A stretch of 64,000 bases of DNA from Hydractinia symbiolongicarpus (taxonomy: Eukaryota > Cnidaria > Hydrozoa > Anthoathecata > Hydractiniidae). Shown piece after piece: positions 25,670 through 38,242 of this stretch. Position numbers and translations under genes: made by a program. The notes beneath the pieces are model-generated. The model ran no database searches. It worked only from the letters and a program-made list of their open reading frames with translations, and was not told the origin of the DNA. Each line of letters begins with the position of its first letter. Position 1 is the first letter of the stretch. Where the stretch lies: assembly GCF_029227915.1 (NCBI RefSeq), contig NC_079876.1:34145828-34209827 (forward strand), given 5' to 3'.

Positions 25670-28600
25670 CGTCAAATTAAGAAGAATGTTCTTTCTTGGA
25701 GTCCATTTGTGTCATTTATCACATTGATCAGGTCACGGTCCAAAGTTAGTTTAATAAGTCCCACAGTCAATCGTTTCACTGTTAAAAGCGATGCAACCTA
25801 GTAAAATCAGATAAATATCGCTAAATACATGTTGGTACGAAAATGTGACCCGACCGTTGAAACTCAAACGGACTGACACCGTTAGAAAGTCAATGAAATG
25901 TAGTTTTTGAAACTGTAGCTATTTCTTCAGCGCGCGATAACGGCTAGGATTGGTCCCACAGAAAATTTGACTTATTTATCAAATTTTTTAAATGAAGCGC
26001 TACCACAGCGCCCCGTGTAATCGCTGAGTTCCGGCAATCAGGTCAAATTAAGAAGAATGTTATTTCTTGGAGTCCAATTGTCTCACTTATAACATTTATA
26101 AGGTCACGGTCCAAAATCAGTTCAATTATGTGCCACAGTCAATCGTTTCACTGTTAAAAGCCATACAACCTAGTAATATCAGATAAATATCGCTCAATAT
26201 ATGTTGGTACGAATATGTGACCCAACCTTTGAAACTCAAACGGATTAACACCGTTAGAAAGTCAATGAAATGTAGTTTTTAAAACTGTCGCTCTTTCTTC
26301 AGCGCCCGATAACGGATAGGATTGGTCCCACAGTTAAAAATGACTTATTAATCTAAATTTTTAATTGAAGCGCTACCACAGCGCCCAGTGTATTCGCTGA
26401 TTTGCGCTAATCACGTCAAATTAAGAAAATGTTTTTCTTGGAGTCCATTTGTGTCATCTATCACATTGATCATTTCACAGTCCAAAGTTAGTTCAATTAA
26501 GTCCCACAGTCAATCGTTTCACTGTTAAAAGCGATGCAACCTAGTAATATCAGATAAATATCGCTAAATACATGTTGGTACGAATATGTGACCCAACCTT
26601 TGAAACTCAAACGAACTGACACCGTTACAAAGTCAATGAAATGTAATTTTTGAAACTGTTGCTATTTCTTCGGCGCGGGATAACGGCCAGGATTGGTCCC
26701 ACAGTAAAGAATGACTTATTTACCTAAACTTTTAAATGAAGCGCTACTACAACGCCCAGTGTAATAGCTGATTTCCGGCAATCACGTCAAATTAAGAAGA
26801 ATGTTCTTTCTTGGAGTCCATTTGTGTCATTTATCACATTGATCAGGTCCCGGTCCAAAGTTAGTTCAATCAGTCCCACAGTCAATCGTTTCACTGTTAA
26901 AAGCGATGCAACCTAGTAAAATCAGATAAATATCGCTAAATACATGTTGGTACGAAAATGTGACCCAACTGTTGAAACTCAAACGGACTGACACCGTTAA
27001 AAAGTCAATGAAATGTAGTTTTTGAAACTGTAGCTATTTCTTCAGCGCGCGATAACGGCTAGGATTGGTCCCACAGAAAATTTGACTTATTTATCAAATT
27101 TTTTAAATGAAGCACTACCACAGCGCCCAGTGTAATCGCTGAGTTCCGGCAATCACGTCAAATTAAGAAGAATGTTATTTCTTGGAGTCCAATTGTCTCA
27201 CTTATAACATTTATAAGGTCACGGTCCAGAATCAGTTCAATTATGTGCCACAGTCAATCGTTTCACTGTTAAAAGCGATGCAATCTAGTAATATCAGAAA
27301 AATATCGCTAAATACATGTTGGTACGAATATGTGACCCAACCATTGTAAATCAAACGGACTGACACCGTTAGAAAGTCAATGAAGTGTAGTTTTGGAAAC
27401 TGTCGCTATTTCTTCAGCGCGCGATAACGGATAGGATTGGTCCCACAGTAAAGAACGACTTATTTATCTAAATTTTTATACAAAGCGCTACCACAACGCC
27501 CAGTGTAATCGCTGATTTCCGGCAATCACGTCAAATTAAGAAGAATGTTTTTTCTTGGAGTCCATTTGTGTCATTTATCACATTGATCAGGTCACGGCCC
27601 AAAATCAGTTCAATTATGTGCCACAGTCAATTGTTTCACTGTTAAAAGCCATACAACCTAGTAATATCAGAAAAATATCGCTAAATACATGTTGGTACGA
27701 ATATGTGACCCAACCGTTGTAACTCAAACGGATTAACACCGTTAGAAAGTCAATGAAATGTAGTTTTTGAAACTGTGGCTATTTTTTCAGCGCGTGATAA
27801 CAGATAGGATTGGTCCCACTGAAAAGAACGACTTATTTATCTAAATTTTTAAATGAAGCGCTACCACAGCGCCCAGTGTAATCGCTTATTGCGGTAATCA
27901 CGTCAAATTAAGAAGAATGTTTTATCTTGGAGTCCATTTGTGTCATCTCTCACATTGATCAGGTGACAGTCCAAAGTTAGTTCAATTAAGTCCCACAGTC
28001 AATCGTTTTACTGTTAAAAGCGATGCAACCTGGTAATATCAGATAAATATCGCTAAATACATGTTGGTACGATTATGTGACCCAACCGTTAAAACTCAAA
28101 CGAACTGACACCGTTAGAAAGTCAATGAAATGTAGCTTTTGAAACTGTCGCTATTTCTTCAGCGCGCGATAACGGATAGGATTGGTCCCACAGAAAAAAA
28201 CGACTTATTTATCTAAATTTTTAAATAAAGCGCTACTACAACGGCTAGTGTAATAGCTGATTTCCGGCAATCACGTCAAATTAAGAAGAATGTTCTTTCT
28301 TGGAGTCCATTTGTGTCATTTATCAAATTGATCAGGTCACGGTCCAAAGTTAGTTCAATAAGTCCCACAGTCAATCGTTTCACTGTTAAAAGCGATGCAA
28401 CCCAGTAAAATCAGATAAATATCGCTAAATACATGTTGGTACGAAAATGTGACCCAACTGTTGAAACTCAAACGGACTGACACCGTTAAAAAGTCAATGA
28501 AATGTAGTTTTTGAAGCTGTAGCTATTTCTTCAGCGCGCGATACCGGCTAGGATTGGTCCCACAGAAAATTTGACTTATTTATCAATTTTTTTAAATGAA

Positions 28601-29870
28601 GCGCTACCACAGCGCCCAGTGTAATCGCTGAGTTCCGGCAATCAGGTCAAATTAATAAGAATGTTATTTTTTGGAGTCCAATTGTCTCACTTATAACATT
28701 TATAAGGTCACGGTCCAAAATCAGTTCAATTATGTGCCATAGTCAATCGTTTCACTGTTAAAAGCCATACAACCTAGTAATATCAGATAAATATCGCTCA
28801 ATATATGTTGGTACGAATATGTGACCCAACCTTTGAAACTCAAACGGATTAACACCGTTAGAAAGTCAATGAAATGTAGTTTTTAAAACTGTCGCTATTT
28901 CTTCAGCGACCGATAACGGATAGGATTGGTCCCACAGTTAAAAATGACTTATTAATCTAAATTTTTAATTGAAGCGCTACCACAGCGCCCAGTGTAATCG
29001 CTGATTTGCGCTAATCACGTCAAATTAAGAAAATGTTTTTCTTGGAGTCCATTTGTGTCATCTATCACATTGATCATGTCACAGTCCAAAGTTAGTTCAA
29101 TTAAGTCCCACAGTCAATCGTTTCACTGTTAAAAGCGATGCAACCTAGTAATATCAGATAAATATCGCTAAATACATGTTGGTACGAATATGTGACCCAA
29201 CCTTTGAAACTCAAACGAACTGACACCGTTACAAAGTCAATGAAATGTAATTTTTGAAACTGTTGCTATTTCTTCGGCGCGGGATAACGGCCAGGATTGG
29301 TCCCACAGTAAAGAATGACTTATTTACCTAAACTTTTAAATGAAGCGCTACTACAACGCCCAGTGTAATAGCTGATTTCCGGCAATCACGTCAAATTAAG
29401 AAGAATGTTCTTTCTTGGAGTCCATTTGTGTCATTTATCACATTGATCAGGTTACGGTCCAAAGTTAGTTCAATAAGTCCCACAGTCAATCGTTTCACTG
29501 TTAAAAGCGATGCAACCTAGTAAAATCAGATAAATATCGCTAAATACATGTTGGTACGAAAATGTGACCCAACTGTTGAAACTCAAACGGACTGACACCG
29601 TTAAAAAGTCAATGAAATGTAGTTTTTGAAACTGTAGCTATTTCTTCAGCGCGCGATAACGGCTAGGATTGGTCCCACAGAAAATTTGACTTATTTGTCA
29701 AATTTTTTAAATGAAGCGCTACCACAGCGCCCAGTGTAATCGCTGAGTTCCGGCAATCACGTCAAATTAAGAAGAATGTTATTTCTTGGAGTCCAATTGT
29801 CTCACTTATAACATTTATAAGGTCACGGTCCAAAATCAGTTCAATTATGTGCCACAGTCAATTGTTTCAC
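25670..29870 (+). repeat. Seven-monomer HOR, type I (2604 bp), 1.6 copies
   Basis: Markers repeat exactly 2604 bp apart: AATATCGCTC at 26186 and 28790, the AATCAGGTCAAATTA variant at 26041 and 28645, and CGGCGCGGGATAACGG at 26671 and 29275. Unit one is about 25,670-28,273. Unit two begins at 28,274 and its match ends about 29,870, where the monomer switches from GATGCAATC to CATACAACC. The unit contains the a-b-c trimer of the preceding block, so it is a re-arranged descendant of the 9-mer or the reverse. Confidence 0.86.
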
Positions 29871-31020
29871 TGTTAAAAGCCATACAACCTAGTAATATCA
29901 GAAAAATATCGCTAAATACATGTTGGTACGAACATGTGACCCAACCATTGTAAATCAAACGGACTGACACCGTTAGAAAGTCAATGAAATGTAGTTTTTG
30001 AAACTGTTGCTATTTCTTCAGCGCGTGATAACGGATAGGATTGGTCCCTCTGAAAAGAACGACTTATTTATCTAAATTTTTAAATGAAGCGCTACCACAG
30101 CGCCCAGTGTAATCGCTTATTGCGGTAATCACGTCAAATTAAGAAGAATGTTTTATCTTGGAGTCCAATTGCCTCACTTTCACATTTATAAGGTCACAGT
30201 CCATATTCAGTTCAATTAAGTCTCACTGTCAATCGTTTCACTGTTAAAAGCCATACAACCTAGTAATATCAGAAAAATATCGCTAAGTACATGTTGGTAC
30301 GAATATGTGACCCAACCGTTGTAACTCAAATGGATTGACACCGTTAGAACGTCAATGAAGTGTAGTTTTTGAAACTGTCGCTATTTCTTCAGCGCGCGAT
30401 AACGGATAGGATTGGTCCCACAGTAAAAAACGACTTATTTATCTAAATTTTTAAATAAGGTGCTACCACAACGCCTAGTGTAATAGCTGATTTCCGGCAA
30501 TCACGTCAAATTAAGAAGAATGTTTTTTCTTAGAGTCCATTTGAGTCATTTATCACATTGATCAGGTCACGGTCCAAAGTTAGTTCAATTAAGTCCCACA
30601 GTCAATCGTTTCACTGTTAAAGGCGATGCAACCTAGTAATATTAGATAAATATCGCTAAATACATGTTGGTACGAAAATGTGACCCAACCGTTGAAACTC
30701 AAACGGACTGACACCGTTAAAAAGTCAATGAAATGTAGTTTTTTAAACTGTAGCTACTTCTTCATCGCGCGATAACGGCTAGGATTGGTCCCACAGTAAA
30801 ATTTGACTTATTTATCTAATTTTTTAAATGAAGTGCTACCACAGCGCCCAGTGTAATCGCTGAGTTCCGGCAATCACGTCAAACTAAGAAGAAGGTTATT
30901 TCTTGGAGTCCAATTGTCTCAATTATAACATTTATAAGGTCACAGTCCAAAATCAGTTCAATTAAGTCTCACAGTCAATCGTTTCACTGTTAAAAGCCAT
31001 ACAACCTAGTAATATCAGAA
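29871..31020 (+). repeat. Three bridging monomers between the two 7-mer blocks
   Basis: Contains monomers with the CACTGTCAATCG, CTTAGAGTCCATTTGAGTC and AAGGTTATTTC variants. The stretch about 30,266-31,020 recurs at about 36,220-36,975 with an offset near 5954 bp (16 monomers), so the same three monomers flank the next 7-mer block on both sides. No non-satellite sequence is visible. Confidence 0.75.
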
Positions 31021-34000
31021 GAATATCGCTAAATACATGTTGGTACGAATATGTGACCCAACCGTTGTAACTGAAACGAATTGGCACCGTTAGAAAGTCA
31101 ATGAAATGTAGTTTTTTAAGCTGTAGCTATTTCTTCAGCGCGCGATAAAGGCTAGGATTGTTCCCAAAGAAAATTTGACTTATTTATCTAATTTTTTAAA
31201 TGAAGCGCTACAACATCGCCCAGTGTAATCGCTGAGTTCCCACAATCACGTCAAATTAGGAAGAATGTTATTTCTTGGAGTCCAATTGTCTCACTTATAA
31301 CATTTATAAGGTCACGGTGCAAAATCAATTCAATTATGTACCCAGTCAATCGTTTCACTGTTAAAGCCATACAACCTAGTAATATCAGAAAAATATCGCT
31401 AAATACATGTTGGTACGAATATTTGACCCAACCGTTGTAACTCAAACGGATTAACACTGTTAGAAAGTCAGTGAAATGTAGTTTTTAAAACTGTCGCTAT
31501 TTCTTCAGCGCGCGATAACGGATAGGATTGGTCCCACAGAAAAGAACGACTTATTTATCTAAATTTTTAAATGAAGCGGTACCACAGCGCCCAGTGTAAT
31601 CGCTGATTTGCGGTAATCACGTCAAATTAAGAAAATGTTTTTTCTTGGAGTCCATTTGTGTCATCTATCACATTGATCAGGTCACAGTCCAAAGTTAGTT
31701 CAATTAAGTCCCAGAGTCAATCGTTTCACTGTTAAAAGCGATGCAATCTAGTAATATCAGATAAATATCGCTAAATACATGTTGGTACGAATATGTGACC
31801 CAACCGTTGAAACTCAAACGAACTGACACCGTTTGAAAGTCAATGAAATGTAGTTTTTGAAACTGTCGCTATTTCTTCAGCGCGCGATAACGGCCAGGAT
31901 TGGTCCAACAGTTAAAAAAGACTTATTAATCTAAATTTTTAATGGAAGCGCTACCACAGCGCCCAGTGAAATCGCTGAGTTTCGGCAATCATTTCAAATT
32001 AAGAAGAATGTTAATTCTTGGAGTCCAATTCTCTCACTTATCACATTCATCAGCTCACAAACCAAAGTTAGTTCAATTAAGTCCCACATTCAATCGTTTC
32101 ACTGTTGAAAGCGATGCAACCTAGTAATAACAGATAAATATCGCTAAATACATGTTGGTACGAATATGTGACGCAACCGTTGTAACTGAAGCGGATTGAT
32201 ACCGTTAGAAAGTTAATGAAATGTAGCTCTTGAAAGTGTCGCTATTTTTTCAGGGCGCGATAACGGCTAGGATTGGTCCCACAGTAAAAATGACTTATTT
32301 ATCTAAATTTTTAAATCAAGCGCTACCACAGCGCCCAGTGTAATCGCTGAGTTCCGGCAAGCACATCAAATTAAGAAGAATGTTATTTCTTGGAGACCAG
32401 TTGTCTCATTTATCACATTTATCAGGTTGCAGTACAAGATTAGTTCAATTAAGTCCCACAGTCAATCGCTTCATTGTTAAAAGTGATGCAATCTAGTAAT
32501 ATCAGAAAAATATCGCTAAATACATGTTGGTACGAATATGTGACCCAACCATTGTAAATCAAACGGAATGACACAGTTAGAAAGTCAATGAAGTGTAGTT
32601 TTGGAAACTGTCGCTATTTCTTCAGCGCGCGATAACGGATAGGATTGGTCCCACAGTAAAGAACGACTAATTTATCTAAATATTTATATAAAGCGCTACC
32701 ACAACGCCCAGTGTAATCGCTGATTTCCGGCAATCACGTCAAATTAAGAAGAATGTTTTTTCTTGGAGTCCATTTGTCTCATTTATCACATTGATCAGGT
32801 CACGGCCCAAAATCAGTTCAATTATGTGCCACAGTCAATTGTTTCACTGTTAAAAGCCATACAACCTAGTAATATCAGAAAAATATCGCTAAATACATGT
32901 TGGTACGAACATGTGACCCAACCATTGTAAATCAAACGGACTGACACCGTTAGAAAGTCAATGAAGTATAGTTTTGGAAACTGTCGCTATTTCTTCAGCG
33001 CGCGATAACGGATAGGATTGGTCCCACAGTAAAGAACGATTTAGTTATCTAAATTTTTATACAAAGCGCTACCACAACGCCCAGTGTAATCGCTGAGTTC
33101 CGGCAATCACGTCAAATTAAGAAGAATGTTATTTCTTGGAGTCCAATTGTCTCACTTATAACATTTATAAGGTCGCGGTCCAAAATCAGTTCAATTATGT
33201 GCCACAGTCAATCGTTTCACTGTTAAACGCCATACAACCTAGTATTATCAGAAAAATATCGCTAAATACATGTTGGTACGAATATGTGACCCAACCGTTG
33301 TAACTCAAACGGATTAACACCGTTAGAAAGTCAATGAAATGTAGTTTTTGAAACTGTTGCTATTTCTTCAGCGCGTGATAACGGATAGGATTGGTCCCTC
33401 TGAAAAGAACGACTTATTTATCTAAATTTTTAAATGAAGCGCTACCACAGCGCCCAGTGTAATCGCTTATTGCGGTAATCACGTCAAATTAAGAAGAATG
33501 TTTTATCTTGGAGTCCAATTGTTTCACTTTCACATTTATAAGGTCACAGTCCATATTCAGTTCAATTAAGTCTCACTGTCAATCGTTTCCCTGTTAAAAG
33601 CCATACAACCTAGTAATATCAGAAGAATATCGCTAAATACATGTTGGTACGAATATGTGACCCAACCGTTGTAACTTAAACGAATTGGCACCGTTAGAAA
33701 GTCAATGAAATGTAGTTTTTTAAGCTGTAGCTATTTCTTCACCGCGCGATAAAGGCTAGGATTGTTCCCAAAGAAAATTTGACTTATTTATCTAATTTTT
33801 TAAATGAAGCGCTACAACATCGCCCAGTGTAATCGCTGAGTTCCCACAATCACGTCAAATTAGGAAGAATGTTATTTCTTGGAGTCCAATTGTCTCACTT
33901 ATAACATTTATAAGGTCACGGTGCAAAATCAATTCAATTATGTACCCAGTCAATCGTTTCACTGTTAAAGCCATACAACCTAGTAATATCAGAAAAATAT

Positions 34001-36225
34001 CGCTAAATACATGTTGGTACGAATATTTGACCCAACCGTTGTAACTCAAACGGATTAACACTGTTAGAAAGTCAGTGAAATGTAGTTTTTAAAACTGTCG
34101 CTATTTCTTCAGCGCGCGATAACGGATAGGATTGGTCCCACAGAAAAGAACGACTTATTTATCTAAATTTTTAAATGAAGCGGTACCACAGCGCCCAGTG
34201 TAATCGCTGATTTGCGGTAATCACGTCAAATTAAGAAAATGTTTTTTCTTGGAGTCCATTTGTGTCATCTATCACATTGATCAGGTCACAGTCCAAAGTT
34301 AGTTCAATTAAGTCCCAGAGTCAATCGTTTCACTGTTAAAAGCGATGCAATCTAGTAATATCAGATAAATATCGCTAAATACATGTTGGTACGAATATGT
34401 GACCCAACCGTTGAAACTCAAACGAACTGACACCGTTTGAAAGTCAATGAAATGTAGTTTTTGAAACTGTCGCTATTTCTTCAGCGCGCGATAACGGCCA
34501 GGATTGGTCCAACAGTTAAAAAAGACTTATTAATCTAAATTTTTAATGGAAGCGCTACCACAGCGCCCAGTGAAATCGCTGAGTTTCGGCAATCATTTCA
34601 AATTAAGAAGAATGTTAATTCTTGGAGTCCAATTCTCTCACTTATCACATTCATCAGCTCACAAACCAAAGTTAGTTCAATTAAGTCCCACATTCAATCG
34701 TTTCACTGTTGAAAGCGATGCAACCTAGTAATAACAGATAAATATCGCTAAATACATGTTGGTACGAATATGTGACGCAACCGTTGTAACTGAAGCGGAT
34801 TGATACCGTTAGAAAGTTAATGAAATGTAGCTCTTGAAAGTGTCGCTATTTTTTCAGGGCGCGATAACGGCTAGGATTGGTCCCACAGTAAAAATGACTT
34901 ATTTATCTAAATTTTTAAATCAAGCGCTACCACAGCGCCCAGTGTAATCGCTGAGTTCCGGCAAGCACATCAAATTAAGAAGAATGTTATTTCTTGGAGA
35001 CCAGTTGTCTCATTTATCACATTTATCAGGTTGCAGTACAAGATTAGTTCAATTAAGTCCCACAGTCAATCGCTTCATTGTTAAAAGTGATGCAATCTAG
35101 TAATATCAGAAAAATATCGCTAAATACATGTTGGTACGAATATGTGACCCAACCATTGTAAATCAAACGGAATGACACAGTTAGAAAGTCAATGAAGTGT
35201 AGTTTTGGAAACTGTCGCTATTTCTTCAGCGCGCGATAACGGATAGGATTGGTCCCACAGTAAAGAACGACTAATTTATCTAAATATTTATATAAAGCGC
35301 TACCACAACGCCCAGTGTAATCGCTGATTTCCGGCAATCACGTCAAATTAAGAAGAATGTTTTTTCTTGGAGTCCATTTGTCTCATTTATCACATTGATC
35401 AGGTCACGGCCCAAAATCAGTTCAATTATGTGCCACAGTCAATTGTTTCACTGTTAAAAGCCATACAACCTAGTAATATCAGAAAAATATCGCTAAATAC
35501 ATGTTGGTACGAACATGTGACCCAACCATTGTAAATCAAACGGACTGACACCGTTAGAAAGTCAATGAAGTATAGTTTTGGAAACTGTCGCTATTTCTTC
35601 AGCGCGCGATAACGGATAGGATTGGTCCCACAGTAAAGAACGATTTAGTTATCTAAATTTTTATACAAAGCGCTACCACAACGCCCAGTGTAATCGCTGA
35701 GTTCCGGCAATCACGTCAAATTAAGAAGAATGTTATTTCTTGGAGTCCAATTGTCTCACTTATAACATTTATAAGGTCGCGGTCCAAAATCAGTTCAATT
35801 ATGTGCCACAGTCAATCGTTTCACTGTTAAACGCCATACAACCTAGTATTATCAGAAAAATATCGCTAAATACATGTTGGTACGAATATGTGACCCAACC
35901 GTTGTAACTCAAACGGATTAACACCGTTAGAAAGTCAATGAAATGTAGTTTTTGAAACTGTTGCTATTTCTTCAGCGCGTGATAACGGATAGGATTGGTC
36001 CCTCTGAAAAGAACGACTTATTTATCTAAATTTTTAAATGAAGCGCTACCACAGCGCCCAGTGTAATCGCTTATTGCGGTAATCACGTCAAATTAAGAAG
36101 AATGTTTTATCTTGGAGTCCAATTGTCTCACTTTCACATTTATAAGGTCACAGTCCATATTCAGTTCAATTAAGTCTCACTGTCAATCGTTTCCCTGTTA
36201 AAAGCCATACAACCTAGTAATATCA
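31021..36225 (+). repeat. Seven-monomer HOR, type II (2604 bp), two full copies
   Basis: Copy one is 31,021-33,624 and copy two 33,625 to about 36,225. The AGAAGAATATCGC marker, the GGTACC variant (31578 and 34182) and the 60-codon reading frames (31942 and 34546) are all exactly 2604 bp apart. Both copies also carry the same 68-codon minus-strand frame. I saw few differences, such as TTCAGCGCGCGATAAAGG against TTCACCGCGCGATAAAGG and AACTGAAACG against AACTTAAACG. It has the same length as the previous block but different monomers, so the two 2604-bp HORs arose separately. Confidence 0.9.
31942..32124 (+). other. Monomer variant carrying a recurrent 60-codon open frame (not called a gene)
   Basis: A frame of 60 codons begins at an ATG made by the variant TTTTTAATGGAAGCGC (other monomers read TTTTTAATTGAAGCGC) and crosses a monomer boundary. 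The same frame occurs at 9982, 20040, 34546, 39013, 41248, 46091, 48326, 53911 and 56146. The product would be basic and serine/histidine-rich, with no signal peptide, membrane segment or domain I recognise. Conservation follows the conservation of the DNA as a whole, and the 20040 copy changes where its monomer recombines. No promoter, splice signals or polyadenylation context is evident. It is useful as a marker of HOR phase. Translation is unlikely but not excluded. Confidence 0.7.
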
Positions 36226-38242
36226 GAAAAATATCGCTAAGTACATGTTGGTACGAATATGTGACCCAACCGTTGTAACTCAAACGGATTGACACCGTTA
36301 GAACGTCAATGAAGTGTAGTTTTTGAAACTGTCGCTATTTCTTCAGCGCGCGATAACGGATAGGATTGGTCCCACAGTAAAAAACGACTTATTTATCTAA
36401 ATTTTTAAATAAGGTGCTACCACAACGCCTAGTGTAATAGCTGATTTCCGGCAATCACGTCAAATTAAGAAGAATGTTTTTTCTTAGAGTCCATTTGAGT
36501 CATTTATCACATTGATCAGGTCACGGTCCAAAGTTAGTTCAATTAAGTCCCACAGTCAATCGTTTCACTGTTAAAGGCGATGCAACCTAGTAATATAAGA
36601 TAAATATCGCTAAATACATGTTGGTACGAAAATGTGACCCAACCTTTGAAACTCAAACGGACTGACACCGTTAAAAAGTCAATGAAATGTAGTTTTTGAA
36701 ACTGTAGCTACTTCTTCATCGCGCGATAACGGCTAGGATTGGTCCCACAGTAAAATTTGACTTATTTATCTAATTTTTTAAATGAAGTGCTACCACAGCG
36801 CCCAGTGTAATCGCTGAGTTCCGGCAATCACGTCAAACTAAGAAGAAGGTTATTTCTTGGAGTCCAATTGTCTCAATTATAACATTTATAAGGTCACAGT
36901 CCAAAATCAGTTCAATTAAGTCTCACAGTCAATCGTTTCACTGTTAAAAGCCATACAACCTAGTAATATCAGAAGAATATCGCTAAATACATGTTGGTAC
37001 GAATATGTGACCCAACCGTTGTAACTCAAACGGATTAACACCGTTAGAAAGTCAATGAAATGTAGTTTTTAAAACTGTCGCTATTTCTTCAGCGCGCGAT
37101 AACGGATAGGATTGGTCCCACAGAAAAAAACGACTTATTTATCTAAATTTTTAAAAGAAGCGCTACCACAGCGCCCAGTGTAATCGCTGATTTGCGGTAA
37201 TCACTTCAAATTAAGAAAATGTTTTTTCTTGGAGTCCATTTGTGTCATTTATCACATTGATCAGGTCACGGTCCAAAGTTTGTTCAATTAAGTCCCACAG
37301 TCAATCGTTTCACTGTTAAAAGTCATACAACCTAGTAATATCAGAAAAATATCGCTAAATACATGTTGGTACGAATATGTGACCCAACCGTTGTAACTCA
37401 AACGGATTAACACCGTTAGAAAGTCAATGAAATGTAGTTTTTAAAACTGTCGCTATTTTTTCAGCGCGCGATAACGGATAGGATTGGTCCCACAGAAAAG
37501 AACGACTTATTTATCTCAATTTTTAAATGAAGCGCTACCACAGCGCCCAGTGTAATAGCTGATTTGCGGTAATCACTTCAAATTAAGAAAATGTTTTTTC
37601 TTGGAGTCCATTTGTGTCATCTATCACATTGATCAGGTCACAGTCCAAAGTTAGTTCAATTAAATCCCACAGTCAATCGTTTCACTGTTAAAAGCGATGC
37701 AACCTAGTAATATCAGATAAATATCGCTAAATACATGTTGGTACGAATATGTGACCCAACCGTTGTAACTCAAACGGATTAACACCGTTAGAAATTCAAT
37801 GAAATGTAGTTTTTAAAACTGTCGCTATTTCTTCAGCGCGCGATAACGGATAGGATTGGTCCCACAGAAAAGAACGACTTATTTATCTAAATTTTTAAAT
37901 GAAGCGCTACCACAGCGCCCAGTGTAATCGCTGATTTGCGGTAATCACTTCAAATTAAGAAAATGTTTTTTCTTGCAGTCCATTTGTGTCATCTATCGCA
38001 TTGATCAGGTTACAGTCCAAAATCAGTTCAATTAAGTCTCACAGTCAATCGTTTCACTGTTAAAAGCCATACAACCTAGTAATATCAGAAGAATATCGCT
38101 AAATACATGTTGGTACGAATATGTGACCCAACCGTTGTATCTTAAACGAATTGGCACCGTTAGAAAGTCAATGAAATGTAGTTTTTTAAGCTGTAGCTAT
38201 TTCTTCAGCGCGCGATAAAGGCTAGGATTGTTCCCAAAGAAA
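36226..38242 (+). repeat. Imported stretch: copies of 30.3-31.0 kb and 7.2-8.2 kb
   Basis: 36,226 to about 36,975 matches 30,266-31,020. From about 36,988 to 37,993 it matches 7,210-8,215 with an offset of 29,778 bp; shared rare variants are TTTTTAAAAGAAGCGC (7371 and 37148 as start of the run), GTTTGTTCAATTAAG and TTCTTGCAGTCC (8191 and 37969). At about 38,000 it switches to a monomer like 31.0 kb. The order suggests that sequence was assembled from distant parts of the array by exchange. Confidence 0.8.

Noticed and set aside
31251-34061. Minus-strand 68-codon frames at 31251-31457 and 33855-34061, identical in sequence
   Set aside because: They are exactly 2604 bp apart, the HOR period, so identity is due to the DNA duplication. 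The frames run through ordinary satellite and open because of a few indels in this monomer type. No initiation or domain evidence exists.
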